Made by a program: the position numbers and the translations under genes. Under the pieces are notes generated by a model that made no database searches, had not been told where the DNA came from, and was given only the letters and a program-made list of their open reading frames with translations. Below are positions 1-14,300 of a stretch of 64,000 bases of DNA, piece by piece. Positions within the stretch are counted from its first letter, which is position 1. Every line of letters begins with the position of its first letter. The stretch spans positions 14,733,479 through 14,797,478 of the forward strand of contig OZ026837.1 of assembly GCA_964023205.1 (NCBI GenBank). The letters are read 5' to 3'. Origin of the DNA: Lutraria lutraria (lineage: Eukaryota; Mollusca; Bivalvia; Venerida; Mactridae).

Positions 1-38
1 AAACCAGCGACTATGGGGAAGCCGAGCGCCGTCACTAA
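1..38 (+). CDS. Possible C-terminal end of an upstream + strand gene (partial)
   Basis: The first 38 bases are much richer in G and C than the AT-rich DNA that follows. One forward frame reads TSDYGEAERRH and then stops at 36-38. An AATAAA hexamer follows at about 113-118, which would suit a short 3' untranslated region. If real, this is the last exon of a gene running into the window and converging on TMEM134. A second frame stays open to about 147 and is equally possible by sequence alone. I do not recognise the peptide, so no function is offered. Confidence 0.2.
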   Translation, partial: TSDYGEAERRH

Positions 39-3009
39 GTTTAAAAATAGTGGCCCGACAATTTTGAATTATATTGTAAATATACATACAATGTTATGTA
101 AAATTGGAAGCAATAAAATATATTTGAACAAAAATAACTACACATGATATCATTTTGGCTACGAGTGCATTATCAATTTGGCTTACACAAAGCAGTTTGG
201 ATTTCTGTGAAACAATTTGAAAATTACAGGTATATTTAAGGTATAATTAACGCCTGATACAATAATTTAATATCAGTATCATAATCATCTATGTTAATAT
301 CTAGAATTTCTGAAATCATGCAGGACATAATTATATATATATAAGACTGTGAGGTGACAGCTAAGCTTTTTTATGTAGCATACTTATAGTCCAATGCTGT
401 ACTAGAAGTAAAACATAATGTAATGTGTACTCACATAGACTTCCTGACACTTAATTGTTTGAATAGTAAATGAACAAAAACTACAGGTATTGAAAAAATC
501 ATTGTATTTTTGAAAGTCTTGTAGAAAAAACAGGCATAATAAATATCAAGTAAAATAATAATAAAATATTTAACAAAATGTCATGATTATCGAGTGAAAT
601 TAAACAAAACGAAAACTACAATGGGAATGTAAATATAAAAAAAAAATCACAAACATTTTCTGCATGGACACCATTATGAAATTACAAACTAGCAACCTAG
701 TATAAGTTGATAAGCATTAACCATTTCATAAAGAACAAAAACACACTATCATTGTATTTTATATTATCAAACAATGCGTTATTCCAAATACAATAATAAA
801 ACCCCATAATAATATGAACAATCCATACATAACCTGTAACATAGGAGTCAGTTGGAAGTTAAACTTAGTCAATCAGCATCTTTTCATCACAATATGTCAG
901 ATCTCTTACAAACTTAAATCACATATATTGTAACTTACAAATGAGAAAAATGCAATAAAAATTATACAATCCATGCACAAATACCAAACATTCTCTAATT
1001 ACAGCTCCTTAGTATTAAGTGGCCCCTGTCCTGTTTTCAGAAAAAAAATCTTGTCACAGCAATGATAGTACAGTATTAGTTATTCTACAAAGTGTATCCT
1101 CTTTTTCAAAAACTTGTACATACAATAACTTGAAAAAAATATAAAAAACGTCCTGTCCTTAGGGCATTTTTTAGGACGTATTAGGTACAAGTAAATTAAA
1201 GGTAAGTATTCAGTACAAGTAAATTACTGGTAAGAAATTTTGAAAAAATAAAATAAAACCCCGAACAACAATAATGACAGGACAAGATAACATTGTAACA
1301 ACAAATTATGAATAAACATGATCAAATATGTTAATTAATATTCATAAAGTTCACACCAAGATCAATAAAATCAGCTATAATGAAGGAGTATTTTCATTGT
1401 TATAAATCAATAATATCATGTAAGTAATATACTAGTAGATGACTGGAATTCTTCCTATCACATACTATAACCTGCTCCGTAAAAAAACAGCAACAAAAAA
1501 GTTTGAACAAATAATTCAGATATAATGGAATATCAACAATAAAACTTCAGTCATACATGATGTAAGATTATAAGACTGATCAACAAAAATCCAATTAACA
1601 GACTCATAAAAATCATGTACATGTATAAGGAAAAAGATAATTTGGCTGTCATCCTTTTAAAAAAAAAAAAAATTTGAATCATTTTCTGCCATGGAAATCT
1701 ATAAAAATCATATTTTTTTCAAAAATCTGTCTGCTCTTTTGATATACAAATTTTGGGCCTTATGGGTATAAAACCTTAAATATGTTATTGATTATCACAG
1801 CCAATCAAAGATTCATACTTGGATAATGAGCATGCATTTGTTTATATTTATTAATCAACAATGTATGTATTCATGAATGTTACTTTCTTTATCCTAAATA
1901 ACTTTTCTAATACTTTGATTTCAATTTTTGCCAAACTGTGGAATTGTGTTCATATAAATTTAGATATTCAGTAACAACTACAGGAGATTCTTAGTAAATA
2001 CATTAGAGCAATTAATATTAATTAAGTAACTCAGGTAACCCCACTCTCAATTCTAAATAAACCAACCATACATGTGTACATCACAAAGTCCAACCTAACG
2101 AAAAAAATTAGGGTGAAAATGTCACTTTTTTAAAGTATATTTCATGGCATTTTGTAGTATCACATTTCTACAGGTATCAAAATCACCCTACTGAACTCTA
2201 AGGAGTCATATAAGCAAAGATTGAAAATAAATATTAAGCAAAATAAAAAAATCTGACTAACCCGTATAAACAAATATTGAAAAAAATAAAAGTACAACAA
2301 AAAACTTTCTCACAAACTAACTCCCAAATTTTTCATTGTAACCTGTGTTAAAAATATCATTATTTTATATTATAACATCATTGACCAAACAGCTTACTGC
2401 AAAAACGGATTAAATTTCTGAGTATTGTGTCTAATTATCTATGAGTATATGTGTGCGTTAAGATACATAAATTTTATTCTCACAACACATATTTTGGCAT
2501 AAACTACCAGAAAATAATAAAAGAAATGTGGGCTTACATGTGCATTTTAAGTAGAGAAACCTTGAATTAATAATACAATTGTTTGACAAAATGGATGTAA
2601 TACATTTAGTATCACAAATTATATGGCACAAACGTGCAGAGGCAATAAACAGAAGAAAAACATACCAACATACTCGAGGCATTCATACACATATAGGAAT
2701 GTTAATATATTCAATAAATTTAACATTAAAAAGTGGGTACCGGTATTTGTTTATCACAAAACACGTCTCTCCAGCAAGAATTGATTATCCAGTAACAAAA
2801 ATGCCGATTGAATTTTTAGCCGTGTGACATAGAACCTCAGTGACCAAGGTCAAGATAAAATATTTGGAGGGTGGACATTTCTATCAATGGTCGGCTGCCA
2901 TATGTTCCAAGTTTGAAGTCAAAATTTGAAAGGGTTAAAATTGACATGAAGAATCAGAAAGAATAAGCAAACAAAGCAGTAAGTCTTGTTTCAATAGAGG
3001 GGATACGTC

Positions 3010-3330
3010 ACAAGCAGTATCAGTTAGATTTCATCATAGATTTCATAATAAATTTCATTGCAGATTTCATCATAAATTTATCATAGATTTCATCATAAAT
3101 TCATCATCGATTTCATTATAGATTTCATTCATCATAGATTTTATTCACCATAAATTTCATCATAGATTTCATCATAAATTTCATTGCAGATTCGTCATAA
3201 ATTTATCAAAATTTTATCATAAATTTCATTATAGATTTTCATCATAGACTTCATTCATCATAAATTTCATTATAGATTTTCATCACAGATTTCATTCATA
3301 ATAAATTTCATCATAGATTTCAATACAGCA
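3010..3330. repeat. Degenerate tandem repeat, TTTCATCATA/AATTTCAT units
   Basis: About 320 bases are built almost wholly from variants of AGATTTCATCATA and AATTTCAT, repeated more than twenty times with many small differences. Neighbouring copies are not identical, so the array looks old. No reading frame persists through it. Confidence 0.85.
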
Positions 3331-4889
3331 AGTATCGTAATTGTTTTTTAGATGCAAAAACAAGACTAACATTGCGAGAAACAAAATAAAATAATATATC
3401 TAATCTATACTCCATATTGCCCAAAAATTGTATACTTCACCTTACTATCAAACACTGGCTACCATATGTATCTATACAACTGTATAAGATAACATCCGTA
3501 CAACACATATATACTTAAATCCTATTACAACAGCCATAGCACATACACACAGCACTAACAATAAATACTAACATTACATTTCATTAAAATCAGCAATAAA
3601 TCAGATTATATATGTAAACTACATAAAATATTTTTGATTTTTTTTTAATCATACAAGTTTTTTACAATGTGCAATATACAAATTAACTGCATACAAATGC
3701 ATTTTCAAGTAGTTATTAATTAATTAATTAATGTTCCAAGGTGTAAAGGGGATGTATACACAACCGGTACATATAAACCCCAATTATATTAAATGTATTT
3801 TTTTTTTCAATTAAAAAAAAATTGAAATTTCATTTTTGTTTCAAGTCACCAAGAGATTTAAATACTGTACAAACTATTTTGATACACAAACAATTAAACT
3901 CCCATATTTCGATGCACACAAAATAAAACTCCTATATTTTATAACTTGAAATAATTAAACAATATCCACACATGAAAAAAAAACCATTTCAATTAATATT
4001 AACATATTCCCAATCACAGACAAATGTACAACAAAGTGATAGGTAACTTGCATGACAAACAGCATTTACACCCAGATGACCTTACAATGAAGTCTCTTAT
4101 CTCGAAAATGGTAAGCTGTAAAATTCTACAGTCAATTAAACAGGACTTAATGTCATGTTGTCATCTCTAATTTTGAATCTTTTGGGTAAAATATAGTTTC
4201 CTGTCTTTTATCGAGTGATAAGGTGTAATTTTGTTCTATGATAAATACTCAAGTCCATGAATACTTTTAACCATTTCTAATTTTTAACATTTAAAATAAA
4301 ATCTCCATGTATAACAGAAACCCAAAACTTTCAAAATTTGAAAAAAATATGGACCAGACATATGGAATGTACGAAAATCATTAATTATAGGAGAAAAAAT
4401 GTAAATCACAGGAAAATGTTCATAACTTTCCATTTTGGAGGAATCAAATCTTCAATTTGGAGATGATGAACCTCTAATAAGAATTGAGAAACTCTTCAAT
4501 GTAGAAGGTCCCCAACAGAGGCTACAACATTGTAAACAACAATTTAAAAGCAAATGATATATTTTTGTTTCTAAACTTCAAAAAGTTTTTTTTCAACTTA
4601 AATGCACTACAGCATGAATTTAATCAAAACACAATAAACATCAGCATTTTTTATTAATCTGTCAGCAAAGGTCAGCAGTACTTGATTTCTTAGATTGCAC
4701 AATGTTCCACAATCATTTCAATAATTCAGATACCTAATTGCCATGGAAACAAGACACTAAAAGTATAATACATGTCTTTGATTTAATCTATTACCAGCAT
4801 GATTCTACAGTATCTTAGAAAAATCAGGAGTTACATGTGAATTTCAAGAAAAATGGGTAAAAAAATGTGTATTTAAGACAACAACACAG

Positions 4890-4976
4890 AAGCTTGATAT
4901 CACAAGATAATGAGGCTCACAATAGGGGGATAGAAGCTTGATATCACGAGATAATGAGGCTCACAATAGGGGGATA
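4890..4976 (+). repeat. 44-bp direct duplication (two copies)
   Basis: The unit beginning GAAGCTTGATATCAC and ending AATAGGGGGATA occurs twice in immediate tandem. The copies differ by one base (CACAAG versus CACGAG), which suggests a recent duplication. Confidence 0.9.
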
Positions 4977-5379
4977 GCACAAAATTTATTGGGACTTAAA
5001 CTACTCATTATTAGGTGTTTTTCTTTGTAACGACACTTGTGATCAAACATGTTTTACTGCATCAGATACAGTACATTAATTCATGCCGATTGTCTAGACT
5101 TATCAAATCAAGTAGTTTTTCTACATAGTAGATGTAAATAATTGTAAGTTCAAACATGAAAACGTCTAAAGCTGCTGATTAGACACAGGTAAATAAGTAT
5201 GAAGTACAAACATGTCAAAATCAATAAAACAATCACAGTACCGGGTAATTAATTAGAGTATATTTAAACAATCGTAAATCCTGGAAACTTGCCATTGTGC
5301 AGACATACATGAAGGAAGCAGATGATGATATTGTAAGCACTGACGACAACATATATCAGTACTAATGATGAGGACGACT

Positions 5380-8300
5380 TCAGTTGAACACAGGTAAATC
5401 ATACAGACTGTAGCCTTCAAATCCCTTTACAGCTAAATATATATACACCAAGTGATACGCTGAAAGTAAAATACAAATAATATAGACAAGTAAATGATTC
5501 TCTGAAAACCAAGATGTGTTTTAAAAACACAATGCCCCCTCTGGGTAACCTTTGACCTTAAAATGCACAGGTCATGTGGAGATTGTCATGCTGAACCAAC
5601 ATATAAAGTGTGACGATTGTAGGTGGGAGCCTTTTGATTTTATAGGCTAAAGGTTAAAGTTTGGTACAGACAAACAGAGGGTCATAATTCCATAAAAAAT
5701 GATCGAATCATATTTTAAAATCTCAACAATATGCAATGGTTAACTTGATTAAAACACTTTCATGAAAGTTTGTCTCTTGAGAAAAGAACCAAACAAGAGT
5801 ACATTTGTATTTCTCTATTACAATCGCACAAAATAAACAAAGGGCCATAATTCCGTCAGAAGTGATCGAATCACAAAACCCAGAATACAACAGCTGGGGT
5901 TCTTGGTAACAACAAGTATGTGGAAGTTTTGTCAAAATCCCATGAGAAATGTAGGAGTAGAATCCTAAAAGTAATTTAGGAATTTTTTAAAACACAATGA
6001 CCCCATGACCTTTGACCTACTGACCTGAAAATGCCTAGGTCCTGTAAAGGTTGTCATGAGGAACCTACGTATGAAGTTTGATGATTGTAGATGGAAGCAT
6101 TCTGATTTTATAGGCAAGGTTAAAGATTGGGACAGACAGGCAGGCAGGCAAAAATATTATGCCCCCGATTTATGATTCTATTGGTATATATATTTAAAAA
6201 AAAGTTTGCCAACCAACTAACCCTAGTTTTTGGTTGATGTAAGCAGAAACATTGAATATTTTTTAGTCTTACCTCCTGGAATAAGACACAACAATCCTCC
6301 AATAAAAAACACAAGACAATGCATGCCTGAAAAATAAAATAATGAATCTTATATTATCACAATATCTTGTATGATATGAGCGGAAGTACAAACTTTAAAG
6401 TCCCATTAGCTTTTTGCTATAAAAAATGTGCAAAAAAACAAACAATTGCTGATATTATCCCAAGATAATAATTACTGACGAAATGAGCCCTTTTTCTTCT
6501 AAAAACACTCATTTTGCTGTGAATTTTGCTTTTGTAAACTTGAAATATATAGAGCGCTTGACGTCACTTTATGCCGAGTGCATAATATGACTGCGGGAAA
6601 ACACAGCTGTTCTATATGTAGTATTTATTTCAATGATATTAAAAACAATATGTTAATGGTTTCGGAAACATTTGTTCTTGCTATAAAGTATGCACAGGAG
6701 GAAAACACACCGGATTCCTCTGTACAGTTATAGGACAAACAGAAACTATTACGACCGATAAATTTATATGCTTATGGGACTTTAAAACAATTGTAATATG
6801 GTATTAGGTAAGTCTAGCTTACACCACATCACATGGATGATGAACCAGACAAATTGACATAACAGATGTGTATAAAGTAAAGTGTAAACATAAGTGACAC
6901 CATTCACATTTAATGTTAACTATTTCTCCATGTTGATCTTGATCCGGGAGTGATAGGTGGTTGAGAGGTAACAAGCTGGACTACTTAACGAAAGATCACG
7001 AGTTTGATTCTTGGCTCCGCCTTTGAATTTCTCAGAGTCGCTTTTTTCAGTGTCCCCATCCCAACTATCTAGCCTAGTACAGAGTCCAGAAAATCACAGG
7101 AAAATGGCGAGGGTTGTATCTGTGCTTTACACGGGGCACAATAAAGAACCAGGAAAAACTACTCGAAGATTAGGAATATTAAAACCCGTTTCTCCTGTAT
7201 CTTATCTGTTCTCTCTGGGATGGCTCTGAAATGGCCACAGCTGTCAAATGAACCCTTAAACAACATATAAGTAAATAAATGATTTTGGCCACTTGCGTGT
7301 ACACTTAAACCTGTGTTAGAGGCCACCCCTGATTTAAGACGACATGAATTTAGGGGGAAAACATACTTTTCAGACATTGTAATTGATCTAACACCTACCT
7401 CTTCCCGGGGACACAACAATACCGACACCGACCAGAAACAACACAGAACCAATTAATGTTAACATGAATGCTCCAAGAACAACTTTCCAATTCTCTCTGA
7501 TTTTTGGATGTTGTAACCAACTGAAAACAAAGATTAATATGTGTTTCTATGGATATATAATAAAATCACAATATTTGAACACAAAACACTTGAAACTTTC
7601 TTACTTTTTCTTGCTGTGAGGCACACAAATATAAATGGTGGCCAAACTCAAATTTGATTCAACTGTTGTGGTAATTTCGAAGTAAAACTTTTTTTAGAAC
7701 AATAAATTTAACACTGTTTTTGTTTGCAAAGACATATATTTTACAGAATTAAATTATGACACAAATAAACAGAACTCTTCATATTCTTATTTGATAAACT
7801 TGATCAGAAAGTGAAATAGAAATACAGTACAACCGCTCCAGAGCAGCCCTCTCTTGAGCAACAACAGTATGATTTTTTCCCACTGTACGATTTAACTATT
7901 AATTTAACCTCTTTAGAGCAACAACCTTTAAGCATAATTTTGCTACTCCCAAAGGCTGTTGCTTTGAAGAGGCTTCACTGTATCAGTTTTTTCAACTTCA
8001 TAAAAATATCTGAGTTGACAATAAACATGAGCAGACGTAAATTTGTCATGGATATTGGAAACACTATAAGGACATTCACCAGAGTACCGGTAAGTCACAA
8101 GATTGCACAGCAAATTCACAGCAAAAAAATGATGGCAAACAAATCTATGTGTCCACAAAGTGCACAGTATCCAAGTGCGTGTACACAAGTTACCTTAGTA
8201 ACACAGATTCTTCCACTTGTGGTAGTAAAGATTATACATTTTGATCTCATTCAGCGATGAACTATAATAAACATAGCTGTCACAAAATTCTTATATAACA

Positions 8301-11300
8301 GACTTTATTGAATTTTTGTCTAAAGAGATGTTTTGATGTCTTCTTGAAAAATCTATAGTTTGATATTGTTGTCTACTATCAAACATGTACATTGTATGTT
8401 GCTATAAGCGTTGTAAAACATATAATGCAGAAATAAACTTTTATTTTTGTATGAAACAACATGACCCCATTCATTAGAAGATTCAAAGAATATAACTTCC
8501 ATCATGGCTATATAATATTGGTAATCATAGCCATGTACAGCTCATAAGATCATCTGAGAAAGTCTTCACTATAACCCTTTAACAGTGATCATTACATGAG
8601 TCATATAAAATACTTTATAACTAATTTGAGTCCAGGACCTATCTTGAGAACACTCATGATTCAGAATTCAATTCAGAACAATGTGCCACACACAGGGGTT
8701 CAAACTCACGAACCTGAAGCATGTAGACATTACAGCTAAGTGGATGATCTAGAAAATATAAGCCAGAAAATTTCTTATGACCTAGTTTTTCGACCTTCCA
8801 GACTTATGACCTTGACCTATATTTAATAATTATATGGTTAAACATTCTGATCAATAGATTTTCAGTCATGGTACTAGCAGTATCATGAAACATATCATGT
8901 TGGAATCTTACTAGGATGGCGTATCCTGTTTTCGTGGTATTAACGAAACATCGACGTATTTTACAAAAACAACAAAAATCACCGTATAATAATCTGATCC
9001 TGACTAATAGTTTGCGAAAATTGGCAAGCTAACATAATTGTAAGATGATTTGTTATGAATTTTCTGGAATAACGCGCATGTGTAAATGGAAACGTTGCAA
9101 TACATAAATACCACGAAAACGCGTTACACCACGAAAACTTGCGACTCGACCATATACAAAATCGTATGTAAATACCTTGATGAATCAGTGAATGATCGTG
9201 TTGAGACATGGGTCTCAGCTGATTGGGAGCTGCTCTTCCGACTCATTGACGGTGATGGAAGTAATAAACTAGCAGTAAGAAAAGACAACACAAAATTCGG
9301 ATTATAATAAAAAACATGGTGAGATACCCAATAAATTATCCACATAAACACACATACCAAATATCCCAGTGCTCCCTGATGTATTAGATTTTATGATGTT
9401 TTAAAATGAGGCCATCCATAGATAAATGTGTCTTTACAGTTAAGCAACAGACTTGTTCATTAATCTATTCCCAAATTGTTTCGGTCTTCATTTAATCTTT
9501 TCCAATGCAGTATAAGCATATAATGTTACATACCCACTGTCAGAAAAAAGGTGGGTCACATAACTATAAACCAATATTTTTAACGATGGCCTCATTTAAA
9601 AAATGAGTAAAGTTATTATCGTAACTATTTCAATGTAATGCGAATAATTTGCAGGATAATGAAAGCACTTCTGGCAAGCCATGGGTTACTTACTTGGTTA
9701 CAAAAGGATGGAGGGGGCGGGGCTTAACTTACGGGGGTGCATTTATTTGGATATATTTGGTAGCAATGTGAGATTGTTTCATTCAAAAGCCTTAAAACAG
9801 TATTCATTTTGTTACATTCATATACAATGGTGATAATAACTTAAAGTTAACATACTCAATATTTGTCAAATATCTAGTTTGAGTCCAGGATGTGATAATC
9901 CTATAAACCGAGTCCATTTCAATAATTGTCCGAGTTTTACAAATCAGAATTAAAGTTCATTCTAATGTATGCTGATTTCATCAAAATAAAAATTACCAGA
10001 TCCTAATATAAAAGGGAAAACAATTTTATCTTGCTTTTTTGTGAACAAAAATAACACGAGTTTGTAAGTTAACTATTTTTTTGAAAAGGTGCTTTCTAAA
10101 AAATACAGGAAATAGGGGTTAATCTTTAAAAAGGTATTTTCTAAAAAAAATACAGGAAATAGGGGTTAATCTTTAAAAAGGTATTTTCTAAAAAAATAAA
10201 TAGGAAATAGGGGTCAATCTTCCAAGGCTATTTTTTTAAATAGTGCAGTTTGACAAACATTGAGTCTATTCCCTTTAAAGTCTAAATAAAAGAAACATAA
10301 TTACATTACATTTCAAATCATCAAATGATTGTATACCATGTGCCTGTCACATCCATAATATATTGTGATGTAACTGTTAAAATTGAAAATCTTTGGCATG
10401 CAAACTTGATTCACATATTTAATCAAGATGAAATGTGACATGATAATTATTAGTTCTCCAATAGAATATACGACAGTGATGGGACATAATCTGACATAAT
10501 GATTACCATATTGTATACATTTAACTATAAAACCGTTCTCAATTATCATTTTAGATAGCTCATCATATTTTTTGTATTTTCACAAATTAACAGTCTATTC
10601 TCGATGGAGCAAAAAGTAATATTTTATTCTATGAAACTAAAATATTCTAAATCTACTCTTTGCTTAAAAACAATTTATTTAATGTACAAATTAAGAGAAA
10701 GGATAATAACGTAAATATACAATCATCTACAAGTAAATGGTTCTACAAGGCATACAGAGCCATTAACAAAGGAATTTAACTGTTCGATGAAAGTATCGCT
10801 AAATTGAATTGTGCCGAGTTGAACTGCGGAGTATCAAATCCAAGACAATCTGGAAAATCAATACTTGAAACCACTATTGCTTGAACACTCGTGATAAACC
10901 AGTAAAACTGTAAATACATCTAACATTATATTAATAAAAATCCCCGGAATCATTTAAATGCTGCAATATCTCAGAGCATGAATCTCACAGAGTCTAAACC
11001 ATTAAATTATAATGTATTCTTAAAACAGTATAGAAGACTGTAGTAACGTTCTATCAAATTATCTAAGATGGAAGACTTTTTTTATTTAATTTGAATCGAT
11101 TTTTGCGAATGGATTTTTGTTTGTTTGTTTGTTTGAGTTTGATGCCCATTTTCAACAGTCAGAGTCATATGAGGAGGACAGTTCAACTGATCATGGTTCC
11201 TGGGAAGAACCAGTACTAGACTCACATCCTCCGTAAGCAATTGCCTACTTTCTCACATAAAGAGACATGGTTGGTAGCTGGGCTCGAACCAAGGACCCTC

Positions 11301-14300
11301 TAACAGTGAGAGCGGGTCATGCAAATAAAACTGCAAATTATCTATCGCTAAACATGGGTATGGTAGGAGGTTAACTTTGGACCAAGTTACAGGTTAGTAC
11401 AATCAATAAGCCCCCACACCTCACCATTAATGTTCACAACTTCATTCACACACAATCAAAAACAAATTCATAAAAACAATAATAATTATGTGTATTTCAT
11501 CATTTTTTTACATGTTTTAAATTTGCGCACATTTTTACAATAAGAATTTACAGTAAATAAAAATCAGCTTCAAAATTATACATGTAGTTTTATTATCATT
11601 TCATAATTATAAAGAGATATTTAAATAAGCAAGAACAGCTAGGGCACTTAACACAAGTAATTCATGTTTATAAAACAGCTGTATATACATGTATATCAGC
11701 ATTAAGTCGAATGTTTAAAGAAATACAATAGAATCAATAAATTGATTATCCAAATAAATAGCTTTATCTTCATAGAAAAACCCAGGATTTTAAGAAAATT
11801 TAGATACCGGTATGCCTATATTAGTAAGTACCTGTAACCTATAATGTTAAAATCTTCAGTAAAACTATAAATTTGGGTTGAAACCTTTTCTTAGCATGAA
11901 AATAGACACCATCTTGTCTCCCTAATTCAAAAGACAATTAACAATACATTATGTTCATAGAGTAAATTTTGGCAGTGCTTCAATAAAATGAAATCATATT
12001 TCAATAAATCAAACAGTGTTTTTTTTATATGAACAAACATGTAGGATATACGATACCTTGTGGCTTTTGTTCCACCTTTTCTTTCATCACCAAATTCACC
12101 ATCCTATAATACAAGTAAGATTATTCTACAGACATTCGTAGGCATAAAGGATATTTTAAAAGACAACTTGTTAGGCCATCCTTTAAAAAATGTATGTCTG
12201 CAGTAAACCTACTAGTACACATGGAATCTTCAGTGGGTAGGTAGGTAGGAAATGTTTTTTCCAATTCAATTCTTATAATATTGAGCCCAAAATTCGTACA
12301 TGTCAGACTGAGAATGCTATTGTTATTATTTTTTAAAAAAAGAGGCCAAAAAATTGGGGTAGGGGCTTCTTTGGTGAGTAGGTAAAGTAACAACAAACAA
12401 CATTTTTTTCTATGAATGGCCTTATTCTGTTTTCCCGTGCTAATGGGGTTTATTCTAAGAATGGTTAAAATCCATTAGATGGTTTCTAAAATCTTTATAA
12501 AATAGTTTTTCTAAAGCTTGAATTAATGTGAATGTAGCATACAATGTGTCGTGCTTCATGCAAAAAAAAAAAGACATCAAGATTATATTCATTCATGTTG
12601 TCTTGTAAGACAGTGTCATTGAGAGATCAGACTATAATTTTGATTAACCTTACCAGTCAGTATGTGACTATGTCCTTCACCTTTGAGTAACTTGATAAAG
12701 ACAGACAGAATAATGCATCAGGTGCATTCATTCACATGACAAACAAACTGTCTAAGCAAAGGCTATTCAGCCAGGAGATACAGGCTTGGAATAAATCGTT
12801 TAATTAATACAATTACCGTATTCCCCCATTCAAACGCTCCCCCCCTAACAAACGCCCCCACCCTTTTTTGCCAAAAAAAGTCTTAAAGGACTTACCAGCT
12901 TTAAGTGTCTGACGTAAAATCCGTTTTTATTAAAGATAAAACACAATTAAATCCACTTTGAATAATTGTATTAATCCAAATTAACACGTGAACAATAACT
13001 AAAACCTAGTGAAACCGCGTGATAAACAATCTTAGTTCTATCACTTTCGTACAGTAATACAGTAGATCTATGGACCATTCGTGATGTTTATTAATTAGTT
13101 TTATTTGGCGATGTTTCAACTTTATCCTTACGATACCTAAAGCGAAAGTATGTTTTCTGAAAATGATTACTAAGGTCATCTGGTCGATCTAAAACTACAA
13201 CGCGCATTTTCATTAATCCGTTATTTACGTGCTTATTTGTACAGATCAACATAAACAAGGACTAACTGTAAAAATAAGGGTAAGACCAAGTGCAATATAT
13301 GCCTCGCGGCAATCTCATTTGTTAGAGGTGCGAAGTTGGCGATTCGAATCGCAATCAGGATTAACAATCATATCTGACACGCGACTTCAACAATTGATTT
13401 TTGAATGACTTAACGCCATCAACAAAATGTCCGAGGACACAATTATATAAACCAGTCTATTCAACTATTCCGGAGGTTAAAATTGCAATTTATACACTTT
13501 CGCCACTCGTATAAAAATCCATCTGTAAAAAAGTTAATGTCCATCACTTTCACAGTGTTTGCCTATTTCTTCTGCAAATTTAATGACTTTAACATGTAAG
13601 ATTGTTTACCCCTGGACTCCATGAAAGCTAAACTTAATTGACATGTACATAAAAACTTACACATTGGCGAGATTACGTCAGAGGAGATTACGTCAGACGC
13701 CCGGTAAAGATAAAACGGTTACTCTGCAGCGACAGGGTGTTATTGATTTTTGACATGTAGTTTAACTAGTGCAACTGACTACATTATTTATCGTAGTAAA
13801 GCGCGCCGGGAATGACCGTTAATTAATATTGCATTAACACCGCGATATTTTTCGATGGCAAGTGTTTCAAATTCATTCATTTGACCTCCGGAAAATCTTT
13901 GGATACGGTATTCCAGATTTTGTTTTTTTTGTAAAATAGGGTCACAATAAACGCCCCCCTTTTGGAAAATGCATCGCTCCCGGGGGCGTTAATTCGGGGG
14001 AATACGGTATGTTATGGATAATCTACCATCCTAAGTTGCTCTTCAGGCATGAATTTTTTTTTACGTTTTTGGTTACCAATCTGCCCTATTTTTTCCCTGC
14101 GGCCCTAGATATTTTATTCGCCTGAGAAATGGATAATCCTCTTTCCCACTTTTTTTACCTTTCCACACACCCTCAAGTACAAAACAACACACACAAACAA
14201 AACGTTGGACCGACCTACCCTATTTCAATTAGCAGTAAGCACTAGTAATTATCAAGAAGTAAAGTTAATTAGGCTATTAATAATTGATAAGAAATAATCA

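Larger units (their letters stand above)
39..5379. other. Gene-free AT-rich stretch; likely 3' UTR/intergenic
   Basis: I see no convincing coding exon here. The stretch is very AT-rich and holds simple sequence such as TAAT runs near 3716-3732, the degenerate TTTCAT tandem repeat at 3010-3330 and a two-copy 44-bp duplication at 4890-4976. Its right part probably contains the TMEM134 3' untranslated region, since that gene's stop codon lies just to the right on the minus strand. A candidate reverse-strand polyadenylation hexamer (TTTATT on the + strand) occurs near 4984. Confidence 0.5.

Noticed and set aside
8925..9130. MITE with TTTTCGTGGT ends
   Set aside because: Inverted TTTTCGTGG/CCACGAAAA motifs exist, but the ends and flanks could not be fixed and part may overlap the sequence beside TMEM134 exon 3.
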